This document shows, in pieces, positions 9,013-16,185 of a DNA stretch of 64,000 nt. Made by a program: the position numbers and the translations under genes. The stretch covers positions 2,108,001 through 2,172,000 of the forward strand of contig OY969581.1 in NCBI GenBank assembly GCA_963701265.1. Direction: 5' to 3'. The notes below the pieces were generated by a model. That model was given only the letters and a program-made list of their open reading frames with translations, was not told the DNA's origin and ran no database searches. This DNA comes from VRUE01 sp963701265. Lineage in GTDB: Bacteria; Actinomycetota; Thermoleophilia; Solirubrobacterales; 70-9. Every line of letters begins with the position of its first letter. The first letter of the stretch is position 1.

Positions 9013-9854
9013 CAGCCGATCGTAGCCCCGCTCGACAGCGGCGCCGGGCGGCGAGCGGCCCGCAGCTGGCCGAGCGGCAGCGAGAGCAGGTAGATCGCGA
9101 CGATCGCCAGCGCCACCGAGGCGCCTCCCGCCGTGCCGGCGTAGTAGGAGAGGTAGAGGCCGGCGACCCCGGCGAGCACGGCGAGCACGGCGGCGAGCAG
9201 CATCATCGGCAGCATGCGGTCGCTGAGCCGGCGCGCTGCGGCCGCCGGGCCGACGAAGACGGCGACGACGAGGAGGTTGCCGAGGCCCTGCACGGCGACG
9301 ACGATGCCGGCGCCGAGCAGGAGCAGCAGGGCGGCGTCGACGAGGCCGGGAGAGACGCCAAGCGAGCGAGCGGTGCCGCGGTCGAAGCCGGCGATGAGGA
9401 GACGGCCGTGCAGCAGGCGCAGGGCGACGGCAACCAGGACGACCAAAGCCGCTGCGGTCGCCAGGTCACCGTCGCTGACCCCGAAGACGTCGCCGAAGAG
9501 CAGCGCCTCGATCCCCGGCGGCGAGGCGGGAGCCAGCGCCAGCAGGGCGCCGAGGCCGAACATGGTGGTGACGACGACGGCTACGGCTGCGTCGCGGCTG
9601 ACCCCGGCGACCCTGGCGGCGAGCGCGATCGCGACAGCGGTGAGGACGATCGCCGGGGCGGCGCCGAAGAGCAGCGGCACGCCGGCGATCGAGGCGAGGA
9701 CCAAGCCCGGGAAGAGCGAGTGCGAGAGCGACTCCGCCGCGTAGGAGAGGCCGTAGAAGACGACCCAGCAGCCGAGCGCGCCGCCGGCGATGCCGACCAG
9801 GACGAGCTCGGCGAGGGCGCGCTGTACGAACGGTTCCTGCAGTGGCTCGAACAT
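9012..9854 (-). CDS. znuB: Zinc ABC transporter permease (second, stand-alone)
   Basis: A 280-residue membrane protein of the ABC-3 (ZnuB/MntB) family with about eight or nine hydrophobic segments. The N-terminal LGCWVVFYGLSYAAESLSHS and the GLGNLLVVAVFVGPAAAARR stretch are typical of this family. It follows the ATPase gene with a 2-bp gap. The operon also carries a permease domain fused to a binding protein (10591-12336), so the transporter may use two different permease subunits. Confidence 0.9.
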   Translation of the reverse strand: MFEPLQEPFVQRALAELVLVGIAGGALGCWVVFYGLSYAAESLSHSLFPGLVLASIAGVPLLFGAAPAIVLTAVAIALAARVAGVSRDAAVAVVVTTMFGLGALLALAPASPPGIEALLFGDVFGVSDGDLATAAALVVLVAVALRLLHGRLLIAGFDRGTARSLGVSPGLVDAALLLLLGAGIVVAVQGLGNLLVVAVFVGPAAAARRLSDRMLPMMLLAAVLAVLAGVAGLYLSYYAGTAGGASVALAIVAIYLLSLPLGQLRAARRPAPLSSGATIG

Positions 9855-9856
9855 GG

Positions 9857-10609
9857 TCAGTGGTGGTGATGGTGTGGGGGCAGGATCGCGCGGCCACCCC
9901 CGCCGGGGAGCTCGACGATGGCGCCGCCGTAGGTCGCTTCCAGCACGCCGAGGTCGTCGAGTACCTGGTCGGGCCGCCCGCAGGCGACCTGGAGCTTGTT
10001 GATGCAGAGGACGAGGTCACAAGCCCGGGCCTGCTCGAGATCGTGGGTGGCGATGACGATGCCGCGACCCTCCCCCGCCAGCTCCCCGATCAGCGCTTCC
10101 AGGCCCTCGCTGCTGGGCCGGTCGAGGCCGGAGAAGGGCTCGTCGAGCAAGAGCACGCCCGCGTCCTGGACCAGCGCCCGGGCGATCAGGACGCGCTGGC
10201 GCTGGCCACCCGAGAGGCGGCCGAAGGTCTGCTCGGCTAGCGCCCGCAAGCCGACGCGATCAAGCGCCGTGGCCGCTGCCTCGCGCTCGCGGCGAGCGGG
10301 CCGCCGCCACCAGGGCAGGCTCGACAGCGTCCCCATCGTCGCCACGTCGAGCGCCGAGACGGGATAGTCGAGCCGCGAGCGCTCGGTCTGGGGAACGGTG
10401 CCGCACCTCGCCGCGACGCTGAGCGTCCCTGCCAGCGGCGGCAGCTCGCCGAGCAGCGCCCGCAGCAGCGTCGTCTTGCCGCCGCCGTTGGGGCCGAGCA
10501 GGGCGAGCGTCTGCCCCCCGCCCAGCGAGAACTCGACGCCGGAGATCGCCACCGCGCCGTCGTAACCGCTGGCGAACCCTTTCGCCTCGATCAGCGCAGT
10601 GGTCGACAT
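9857..10609 (-). CDS. znuC: Zinc ABC transporter ATP-binding protein
   Basis: A 250-residue ABC ATPase with Walker A GPNGGGKTT (about residues 39-47), signature LSGGQRQR, Walker B VLLLDEP and the H-loop TH in ATHDLEQA. It energises the metal permeases encoded on both sides. Its start lies 19 bp inside the end of the fusion gene, so translation is coupled. The protein ends in five consecutive histidines, encoded by mixed CAC/CAT codons and followed by a natural stop. That tail could bind zinc at the cytoplasmic face. Confidence 0.93.
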   Translation of the reverse strand: MSTTALIEAKGFASGYDGAVAISGVEFSLGGGQTLALLGPNGGGKTTLLRALLGELPPLAGTLSVAARCGTVPQTERSRLDYPVSALDVATMGTLSSLPWWRRPARREREAAATALDRVGLRALAEQTFGRLSGGQRQRVLIARALVQDAGVLLLDEPFSGLDRPSSEGLEALIGELAGEGRGIVIATHDLEQARACDLVLCINKLQVACGRPDQVLDDLGVLEATYGGAIVELPGGGGRAILPPHHHHH

Positions 10610-12336
10610 CCCCGCCTCCCCCCAGTGAAGCCGCGCACCATCGCGTTGGCGTTCGCGGCCTCCATCTGCAGGTAGGTCGCTCCGTCCGATCCCTCGGGGC
10701 CGAGCGTGTCGCCGTAGAGGCTGTAGTCGGCCGAAGCCCCGGTCTGGCCGGCGATCGCTTCGGCGACGCTGGCGCTGAGCGAGCTCTCGGGGAAGATCGC
10801 CTCGACTCGCTCGCGCTCGATCGTCTCAGCGAGGGCGCTGAGATCCTTGGCCGAGGGCTGCGCCTGGGTCGTCTGCGAGGGAATCACAGCGCCGACGACC
10901 TCGATCCCGTAGCGATCGGCGAAGTAACCGAAAGCGTCGTGATCGGTGACCAGCTTGCGGCGGGCGGGCGGGATCGAGTCCATGCAGCGCCCAATGCCAG
11001 CGTCGAGTTCGCGCAGCTCGGCGAGATAGGCGCGGGCGTTGCGCTTGAACTCGCGGCGGTGGCTCGGATCGGCCGCGGCGAGGCGCCGCTCGATCTCGGC
11101 GACGGCCGCCTCGGCGTTGCGCGGATCGTGCCACCAGTGCGGGTCATAGCGGGACACCTCGGCGCCGCTCGACTCGCCCGGGCGCCGCTCGGGCACGACC
11201 GCGCCCAGGTCGACCAGCTCGGCATCGCTGCCGCTGTCGGAGACCACCTGGTCAATCCATTCGTCGAGCCCGTCGCCGCTGGCGAAGACGAGCTTTGCCT
11301 CGGCCGCACCGGCGACGTCGCTCGGCCGTGGCTCGTACTCGTGCGGGTCGGTGTTGGGCTGCAGGATCTGGTCGACCGATACCGCGTCGCCACCGACCTC
11401 ACGGACGAAATCACCGATCTGGGTGGTGGTCGCCACCACCTGCAGCTGTCCATTGCCGGAGCTGGATGAGCCGCAACCGGCAACGAACAGGGCGGCCGCG
11501 GCCAGCGCCGCTGCGGCGAGGGCGGGCGCTCCGCGTCGCGCCCGCGCCAGGGCTCGCGCTCCAGCCGCAATCGCGAAGACGGCCCCGGCGACGACCGCGA
11601 TCGTCGCGCCTGGGGGTGCATCGGTCTTGACCGAGAGCCAGAGGCCGACCGTACCCTCGAGCGCGACCAAGGCAACGCTGGCCAGCTGCCAGCTCAGCAT
11701 CCGCTCGGCGAAGAGGCGCGCAGTCAGCGCCGGCACGACGAAGAGCGCCGTCACCAAGAGCGCGCCGACAACGGAGAGCGCCGCGGTGATCGCAAGCGCG
11801 ATCAGGCCGAAGAGCACCAGGTCGAGCCAGCCGCCACCGCCCGGCGAGCCAGCCGCGGGGTCGAAGCCGCTCGCAAGCCAGCGCTGCCCGAGCAGCAGCG
11901 AGGCGATCAGCGTCAGCCCCGCGGCCAGACCGGCCAGGATCAGGTCGTTGCCGTCGATCAGGAGCAGGCTGCCGAAGAGCAGCGTCTCGACGTTGGCGCC
12001 CGAGCCGAAGACGTCGCTGGCGAGGATCGTGCCGGCGGCGAGACAGCCGACCAGAACGATCGCCACGGCGCTGTCCGCGGTCTCCTCCTCGCGGCGGCCG
12101 AGCAAGGCACTGCCGGCGCTGAAAACGATCGCGGCGCCAAAGGCACCCAGCGGCGCGGCGAAGCCGAGGCCATCGGCGAGGACCAGGCCGGGGAAAGCGG
12201 CGGTGCCGACGGAGTGCGAGAAGAAGGCGAGGCCGCGCAGGACGATCCAGGTGCCAAGCATGCCAGCCGGTACTGCGAGGATCAGGATCTCGAACAGCCC
12301 GCGCTGGACGAAGGGCAGCTGAAAGGGCTCAAGCAC
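10591..12336 (-). CDS. Fused zinc ABC permease (ZnuB) and substrate-binding lipoprotein (ZnuA)
   Basis: One uninterrupted 581-codon frame. Residues 1-260 are an ABC-3 permease (MLGTWIVLRGLAFFSHSVG near the start). Residues 262-288 form a second signal-like segment (RARR, then Ala/Leu-rich, ending LFVAGC). From about 298 a ZnuA-type zinc-binding protein follows, with the ligands DPHEYEP (H332), DPHWWHDP (H400), DHDAFGYF (H466) and an acidic FPESS near 516. The internal lipobox cysteine is C288. I see no ATG, GTG or TTG just before the second module, so it is probably made as one chain, perhaps cut by signal peptidase II. It is the first gene after the Zur-like operator. Confidence 0.88.
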   Translation of the reverse strand: MLEPFQLPFVQRGLFEILILAVPAGMLGTWIVLRGLAFFSHSVGTAAFPGLVLADGLGFAAPLGAFGAAIVFSAGSALLGRREEETADSAVAIVLVGCLAAGTILASDVFGSGANVETLLFGSLLLIDGNDLILAGLAAGLTLIASLLLGQRWLASGFDPAAGSPGGGGWLDLVLFGLIALAITAALSVVGALLVTALFVVPALTARLFAERMLSWQLASVALVALEGTVGLWLSVKTDAPPGATIAVVAGAVFAIAAGARALARARRGAPALAAAALAAAALFVAGCGSSSSGNGQLQVVATTTQIGDFVREVGGDAVSVDQILQPNTDPHEYEPRPSDVAGAAEAKLVFASGDGLDEWIDQVVSDSGSDAELVDLGAVVPERRPGESSGAEVSRYDPHWWHDPRNAEAAVAEIERRLAAADPSHRREFKRNARAYLAELRELDAGIGRCMDSIPPARRKLVTDHDAFGYFADRYGIEVVGAVIPSQTTQAQPSAKDLSALAETIERERVEAIFPESSLSASVAEAIAGQTGASADYSLYGDTLGPEGSDGATYLQMEAANANAMVRGFTGGRRGCRPLR

Positions 12337-12351
12337 AATCCGATTGAATCA

Positions 12352-12368
12352 AAAATGAGACTCATTTT
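12352..12368. promoter_or_regulatory. Zur/Fur-type operator palindrome
   Basis: AAAATGAGACTCATTTT is a perfect 8-1-8 palindrome in an AT-rich gap between the zinc operon (start 12336, minus) and dtd (start 12384, plus). It has the form of Fur-family boxes, and the zinc operon it precedes encodes a Zur-like protein. It may control both directions. Confidence 0.75.
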
Positions 12369-12383
12369 CATAAGGAGAACGCG

Positions 12384-12800
12384 ATGAAGGCACTCGTCCA
12401 GCGGGTCAGCCAGGCGGCGGTCGACGTCGAGGGCGAGCGCGTCGCCCAGATCGGCCCTGGCCTGCTCGTGCTGCTCGGGGTGCGGCGCGGAGACACGGCC
12501 GAGCAGGCGGACCGGCTCGCCGACAAGGTGCGGGCGCTGCGGATCTTCGACGACGCCGAGGGGCGGATGAACGAGCCGCTGGGCGAGCGCGAGCTGCTCT
12601 GCGTCAGCCAGTTCACCCTCTATGGCGACGCGCGCAAGGGCAACCGACCGAGCTACGTCGAGGCGGCGCCGGGAGCCGAGGCGGAGCCACTCTACGACCG
12701 CTTCTGCGAGCGCCTCGAGGCCCAGAAGGGCGTGTTCGGCGCCTGCATGGGCGTGGCCTTGGTCAACGACGGCCCGGTCACGCTGATGCTGGAGGCCTGA
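12384..12800 (+). CDS. dtd: D-aminoacyl-tRNA deacylase
   Basis: A 138-residue protein with the DTD signatures SQFTLYGD followed by KGNRPSY in the middle, and NDGPVT near the C-terminus. The Gly-cisPro type motif needed to exclude L-substrates is therefore present. The enzyme hydrolyses D-aminoacyl-tRNAs (and glycyl-tRNA-Ala mischarging products) in the cytoplasm. A strong AAGGAGA ribosome site precedes the ATG. The start lies only 15 bp from the Zur-like palindrome, so expression could be zinc-affected. Slightly shorter than the usual 145 residues. Confidence 0.95.
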   Translation: MKALVQRVSQAAVDVEGERVAQIGPGLLVLLGVRRGDTAEQADRLADKVRALRIFDDAEGRMNEPLGERELLCVSQFTLYGDARKGNRPSYVEAAPGAEAEPLYDRFCERLEAQKGVFGACMGVALVNDGPVTLMLEA

Positions 12801-12807
12801 ACTTCGG

Positions 12808-12854
12808 TTCCGGTGCGCTTTATGTGGGCTATAGCCACATAAAGCGCACCGGAA
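12808..12854. terminator. Bidirectional hairpin (20-nt arms, 7-nt loop)
   Basis: Perfectly complementary 20-nt arms (12808-12827 and 12835-12854) enclose the 7-nt loop GCTATAG. It lies between the convergent genes dtd and pdxH, so it is probably a two-way terminator. There is no T-tract. The outer arm TTCCGGTGCGCTTT recurs in the hairpin at 35282-35328. Confidence 0.8.
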
Positions 12855-12860
12855 GCCTTA

Positions 12861-13457
12861 CTACGGAGCGAGCAGCACCTTCCGCCAGTCGGCGCCAGCC
12901 GCCTCATAGAGATGACGAGTGTGGAGGCGGTCCTCACCTTCCTCCCAGAACTCGACTTGGTCGGGGACGACGCGAACCGCACCCCAGTCCTCGGGACAGG
13001 GGACAGGGTCGGCACCGAGCTCTGCCTGCAACGCCTCGAGCCGGCGGCGCAATTCATCCAAGCTCTCGATCTCCTCACCCTGGCGAGAGACGTGCGCTTG
13101 CAGCTGGTGACTGCGGGGGCGGCCGGCGAAGAGCTCCTCGGCGAGCTCGCGCGTGGCGATCTCGGCGCGGCCCTCGACTCTGACCTGCCGGCCGAGGCCC
13201 GGCCAGTAGAAGGTCGCGGCTACGCGCGGGTTGTCGCGCAGCTCCGCGACCTTGCGGGTCCACAGCGCCGTGGTGAAGATGAGCGCGTCGCCAGTGAGGC
13301 GTTTGAGCGTGACCAGTCGTGCGGAGGGCCTCCCCTCGACCGTCGCCGTAGCCAGGGTCATCGCTCGCGGCGTGGGCACGCCGGCCGCCTCGGCATCCTC
13401 GAGCCAGCACCCGAGAAGCTCGAGTGGCTCACTCGTCGCTGTGCTCGCTCCGGCCAT
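12861..13457 (-). CDS. pdxH: Pyridoxamine/pyridoxine 5'-phosphate oxidase
   Basis: A 198-residue FMN flavoprotein of the split-barrel fold. It has the substrate/FMN strand SARLVTLKRL, the central TFYWPGLGRQVRVEG, and the diagnostic C-terminal signature VEFWEEGEDRLHTR, ending in W-x-x-x-L-A-P. It makes pyridoxal 5'-phosphate from PNP or PMP in the salvage pathway. Length and both ends match the family. It is transcribed divergently from a TetR-family gene; only 41 bp separate the starts, so a shared promoter region is likely. Confidence 0.93.
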   Translation of the reverse strand: MAGASTATSEPLELLGCWLEDAEAAGVPTPRAMTLATATVEGRPSARLVTLKRLTGDALIFTTALWTRKVAELRDNPRVAATFYWPGLGRQVRVEGRAEIATRELAEELFAGRPRSHQLQAHVSRQGEEIESLDELRRRLEALQAELGADPVPCPEDWGAVRVVPDQVEFWEEGEDRLHTRHLYEAAGADWRKVLLAP

Positions 13458-13474
13458 ATGAAATTGGTATCACA

Positions 13475-13500
13475 ATTCAAGTTATACTCATAATCTGAAT
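13475..13500. promoter_or_regulatory. Candidate TetR operator overlapping the tetR start codon
   Basis: A 26-bp imperfect palindrome (ATTCA...TGAAT ends; 9 of 13 half-site positions symmetric) fills most of the AT-rich pdxH/tetR intergenic gap and includes the first two bases of the tetR ATG. It is well placed for autoregulation and for control of pdxH. Confidence 0.45.
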
Positions 13501-14131
13501 GGCCGAGACGGCGAGACGCGAGACACGGGCCGAAAAGCAGGTGCGCACCCGCGCCGAGCTGATCACCACCGCCGCCAGCGTTTTCGCCGAGCGCGGCTAC
13601 GAGGGGGCCTCTGTCGAGCAGATCGCCGAGCGGGCCGGCTACTCACACGGCGCCGTCTACTCCAACTTCGCCGGCAAGTCCGACCTCTTCCTCGCCGTCT
13701 TCGAGCAGTACATGGCCGACCGAGCCCAAGAGCTGGCAGCAACACAGGCGGGGATCGACGATGAGGCGCCGCTCGAGGCCCGCGCCCGCGCTCTCGCCGA
13801 CCAGTGGATGGAGCGCTTCGCGGACGATCGTGAGTCCTTCCTCCTCCACCTCGAGTTCCTCGCCGCCAGCCGGCGCGAGCCCGAGCTGGCCAAACGCTTC
13901 GGCAGCCGTTCGGCCTCGATGCGCGAGACGATCGCCGCCTTCATCGCCCACCACCAGAAAGAGGAAGAGGTCGAGGCGCCCCTCCCCCCTGCCGACCTCG
14001 CCCTGGTCCTGCGCGCGCTGGGGATCGGTCTGGCGATCGAAGCGCTGGTCAGCCCCGAGGCCGTGCGCGACGACCTCTACGGCGACTTCGTCGAGCTCTT
14101 GGTCTCGATGCTGCGCGAGCGGGCTGTGTGA
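13499..14131 (+). CDS. TetR-family transcriptional regulator
   Basis: A 210-residue TetR protein. The helix-turn-helix covers about residues 16-62 (ITTAASVFAERGYEGASVEQ, then YSHGAVYSNFAGK). The C-terminal helical ligand/dimer domain is not diagnostic. Its stop overlaps the start of the methyltransferase gene, so it is the first gene of a three-gene unit (tetR, methyltransferase, GNAT). That suggests it senses a substrate or product of these enzymes. Its candidate operator is at 13475-13500. Confidence 0.88.
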   Translation: MAETARRETRAEKQVRTRAELITTAASVFAERGYEGASVEQIAERAGYSHGAVYSNFAGKSDLFLAVFEQYMADRAQELAATQAGIDDEAPLEARARALADQWMERFADDRESFLLHLEFLAASRREPELAKRFGSRSASMRETIAAFIAHHQKEEEVEAPLPPADLALVLRALGIGLAIEALVSPEAVRDDLYGDFVELLVSMLRERAV

Positions 14132-14880
14132 TGAGCGGCGCGGCATACGACGAGCTCGGCGTCAACTACACCGACTTCCGCCGGGCCGATCCGCGCATCG
14201 CGGCGAGGATCTGGGCGGCGCTGCGCGACGCCCGCAGCGTCGTCAACGTCGGTGCGGGCGCCGGCTCCTACGAGCCAAGCGACCGCGAGGTGATCGCGGT
14301 CGAGCCCTCGCCACTGATGATCGCCAAGCGCCCCGCGGATGCTGCGCCCGTCCGGCAGGGCGTCGCCGAGGCGCTGCCGCTGGATGACCAAAGCGTCGAG
14401 GCAGCGATGGGCACACTTACGATCCACCACTGGAACGACCTCGACGCCGGCCTGGCCGAGATGCGCCGCGTAGCCCGCAAACGGATCGTGCTCTTCACGA
14501 TTGACGCCGAGGTGAACTCCGAGATCTGGACCCTCTCCGAGTACTTCCCCACAGCGGCGCAGGCCGAGCGGGAGAAGATGCCGGCGATGCAAGAGCTCGA
14601 AGCAAAGCTCCCCCACGCCACGATCGAGGTAGTCCCCGCGCCAAGCCGCTGTCAGGACGAATTCACCAGCGCCCTCTGGGACCGGCCCGAGCTCTTCCTC
14701 GAGCCCGCGACCCTGCGGGCCAGCTCGCTCTGGCATCAGCTGCCGGCAGAGGTGATCGTGGCCGGGCAGGAACGCCTGCGCGCCGACCTCGCCAGCGGCC
14801 GCTGGGATGAGGTGCACGGCCACCTGCGCACCCTGCCCGAACTCGACATCGGCCTGCGCCTGGTCTGCGAAGAGCTGTGA
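14128..14880 (+). CDS. SAM-dependent methyltransferase (class I, Methyltransf_11-like)
   Basis: A 250-residue Rossmann-fold methyltransferase. Motif I is VVNVGAGAGSYE (about residues 32-43), the acidic motif is VIAVEPS, and motif IV (LTIHHWNDLD) shows the usual hydrophobic-then-polar pattern. The substrate is unknown, most likely a small molecule. The start is GTG at 14128 or ATG at 14131, both inside the end of tetR. The downstream acetyltransferase gene overlaps its stop (GTGA), so the three genes form one operon. Confidence 0.85.
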   Translation: MMSGAAYDELGVNYTDFRRADPRIAARIWAALRDARSVVNVGAGAGSYEPSDREVIAVEPSPLMIAKRPADAAPVRQGVAEALPLDDQSVEAAMGTLTIHHWNDLDAGLAEMRRVARKRIVLFTIDAEVNSEIWTLSEYFPTAAQAEREKMPAMQELEAKLPHATIEVVPAPSRCQDEFTSALWDRPELFLEPATLRASSLWHQLPAEVIVAGQERLRADLASGRWDEVHGHLRTLPELDIGLRLVCEEL

Positions 14881-15380
14881 ACGAGAGTCAGCAGGCGACG
14901 ATCCGGGCCGCGAATTCGGCCGATACGGACGCCGTAATCGCGCTCTGGACCGAGGCCTACTTCAGCGAAGGCGAGGGCGGTCGCGACACCCCCTACGCAC
15001 CGTCTGATTTTCAGGCCACGGCAGCGGCCGCGGCGCACTTCCTCGTCGCCGAGCTCGACGGCGACATCGTTGGCGTGGTCGCCCTGCTCGCCCCCGGCGA
15101 GCCCACCCGCGCTGTCGCCAACGACGACGAGGCCGAACTGGCTCGCCTCGTCGTCAGCGCCGCGACGCGCCGGCAGGGCATCGGCCGCGCCCTGGCAAAT
15201 CGCTGCACCGAGCTGGCCCGCAGCGAGAACTGGCCGGCAATCGCCCTCTGGAGCCGCCCCTACCAGCGAGCCGGCCACCGCCTCTACGAATCGCTTGGCT
15301 ACCAGCGCAAGCCCGATCGCGACTCAATCGACGAGACCGGCTTCGGGCGACTCGTCTTCAGCCTGCGACTGGCGCGCTAA
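14877..15380 (+). CDS. GNAT-family N-acetyltransferase
   Basis: A 167-residue GNAT protein. The acetyl-CoA binding loop is RRQGIGRAL (about residues 98-106), preceded by the strand ELARLVVSAATR and followed by LYESLGYQ, the usual C-terminal beta-alpha motif. The substrate cannot be inferred. The GTG start overlaps the methyltransferase stop. The 3' end overlaps the end of the convergent tetR gene by 4 bp. Confidence 0.88.
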   Translation: MNESQQATIRAANSADTDAVIALWTEAYFSEGEGGRDTPYAPSDFQATAAAAAHFLVAELDGDIVGVVALLAPGEPTRAVANDDEAELARLVVSAATRRQGIGRALANRCTELARSENWPAIALWSRPYQRAGHRLYESLGYQRKPDRDSIDETGFGRLVFSLRLAR

Positions 15381-16012
15381 TCGACCGAGCCGAGTGCGTC
15401 GTCGATGAAGGGCCCGAGCAGCTCGCCGGCCTTGACCGAGGTCGTCTCGGGCGTCTCACTGGGCGCGGTGATGTAGCTGATCGCGAGGCGGACGAGGGAC
15501 TCGGCGAGCAGCCTCACCTTGGCCGCGGGAGCCTGCGGCCAGCCCTCTTCGATCGTCGTCGTCAGGCGGGCCGTGGCCCACTGGACGACGGGCATGCCCT
15601 GGGTGGTGACGAAGGGCAGCATGCCGCCGGTGCCGTCGTCGCTGAGCAGGATGCGGACGAGCGGGTCATCGCCGGCCGAGCGGAGGAACTGTTCCAGTGC
15701 AGCGCCGACAGCAGCACGGGGGTCGTCGAGGTGCTCGCGCACGGCCGCGTCGACGCCGTCGAGGAAGCGTTCGCCCTCGTGGATGACGAAGGCCTGGGCG
15801 AACACGGCGCGGCTGCCGAACTCCTTGTAGAGCGTCTGGCGACTGACGCCGGCGAACTCGGCGATGTTGGACATCGTGATCTCCGACCAGGATTTGCTCT
15901 CGAGCTGGTCGCGGGCGGCGCCGAAGAGCGTCTCGCGCAGCAGCTGCCGCGCGGCCTCGGGATAGGGCGTGCGGGTGGCCACCGCCGGAATCGTGCCAGC
16001 ACTGGCGGTCAC
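15377..16012 (-). CDS. TetR-family regulator of the alkane hydroxylase operon
   Basis: A 211-residue TetR protein with the helix-turn-helix at about residues 40-66 (ITMSNIAEFAGVSRQTLYKE). It is the last gene of the alkB-rubredoxin-tetR operon; its GTG start overlaps the rubredoxin stop (GTGA). In other actinobacteria this position holds the AlkX/AlkU-type repressor, which responds to fatty-acid products of alkane oxidation. By analogy it probably binds the inverted repeat at 17418-17444. Confidence 0.85.
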   Translation of the reverse strand: MTASAGTIPAVATRTPYPEAARQLLRETLFGAARDQLESKSWSEITMSNIAEFAGVSRQTLYKEFGSRAVFAQAFVIHEGERFLDGVDAAVREHLDDPRAAVGAALEQFLRSAGDDPLVRILLSDDGTGGMLPFVTTQGMPVVQWATARLTTTIEEGWPQAPAAKVRLLAESLVRLAISYITAPSETPETTSVKAGELLGPFIDDALGSVD

Positions 16013-16185
16013 TCACCGCTCCCGTCGTCGGGCTCGAAGTCGACCTTGTCGCGTACGCCGCAGTCGGGACAGGCCCAGTCGTCGGGCACCTCGCTCCACG
16101 GCGTGCCGGCCGGGAAGCCCTCGCGCGGATGCCCCTGCTCCTCGTCGTAGACGTAGCCGCAACTCGGGCAGCGCCAGCGACTCAC
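16009..16185 (-). CDS. rubA: Rubredoxin (AlkG-type)
   Basis: A 58-residue iron protein with the two knuckles C6-P-S-C9-G and C39-P-D-C42-G that hold a single Fe(Cys)4 centre, plus the DEEQG and PGTPW spacing typical of the family. It passes electrons from a reductase to the membrane-bound alkane hydroxylase. I chose the GTG at 16185 because it overlaps the alkB stop as GTGA and begins directly at the rubredoxin fold. The longer open frame upstream overlaps alkB and is Arg/Pro-rich noise. Confidence 0.95.
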   Translation of the reverse strand: MSRWRCPSCGYVYDEEQGHPREGFPAGTPWSEVPDDWACPDCGVRDKVDFEPDDGSGE

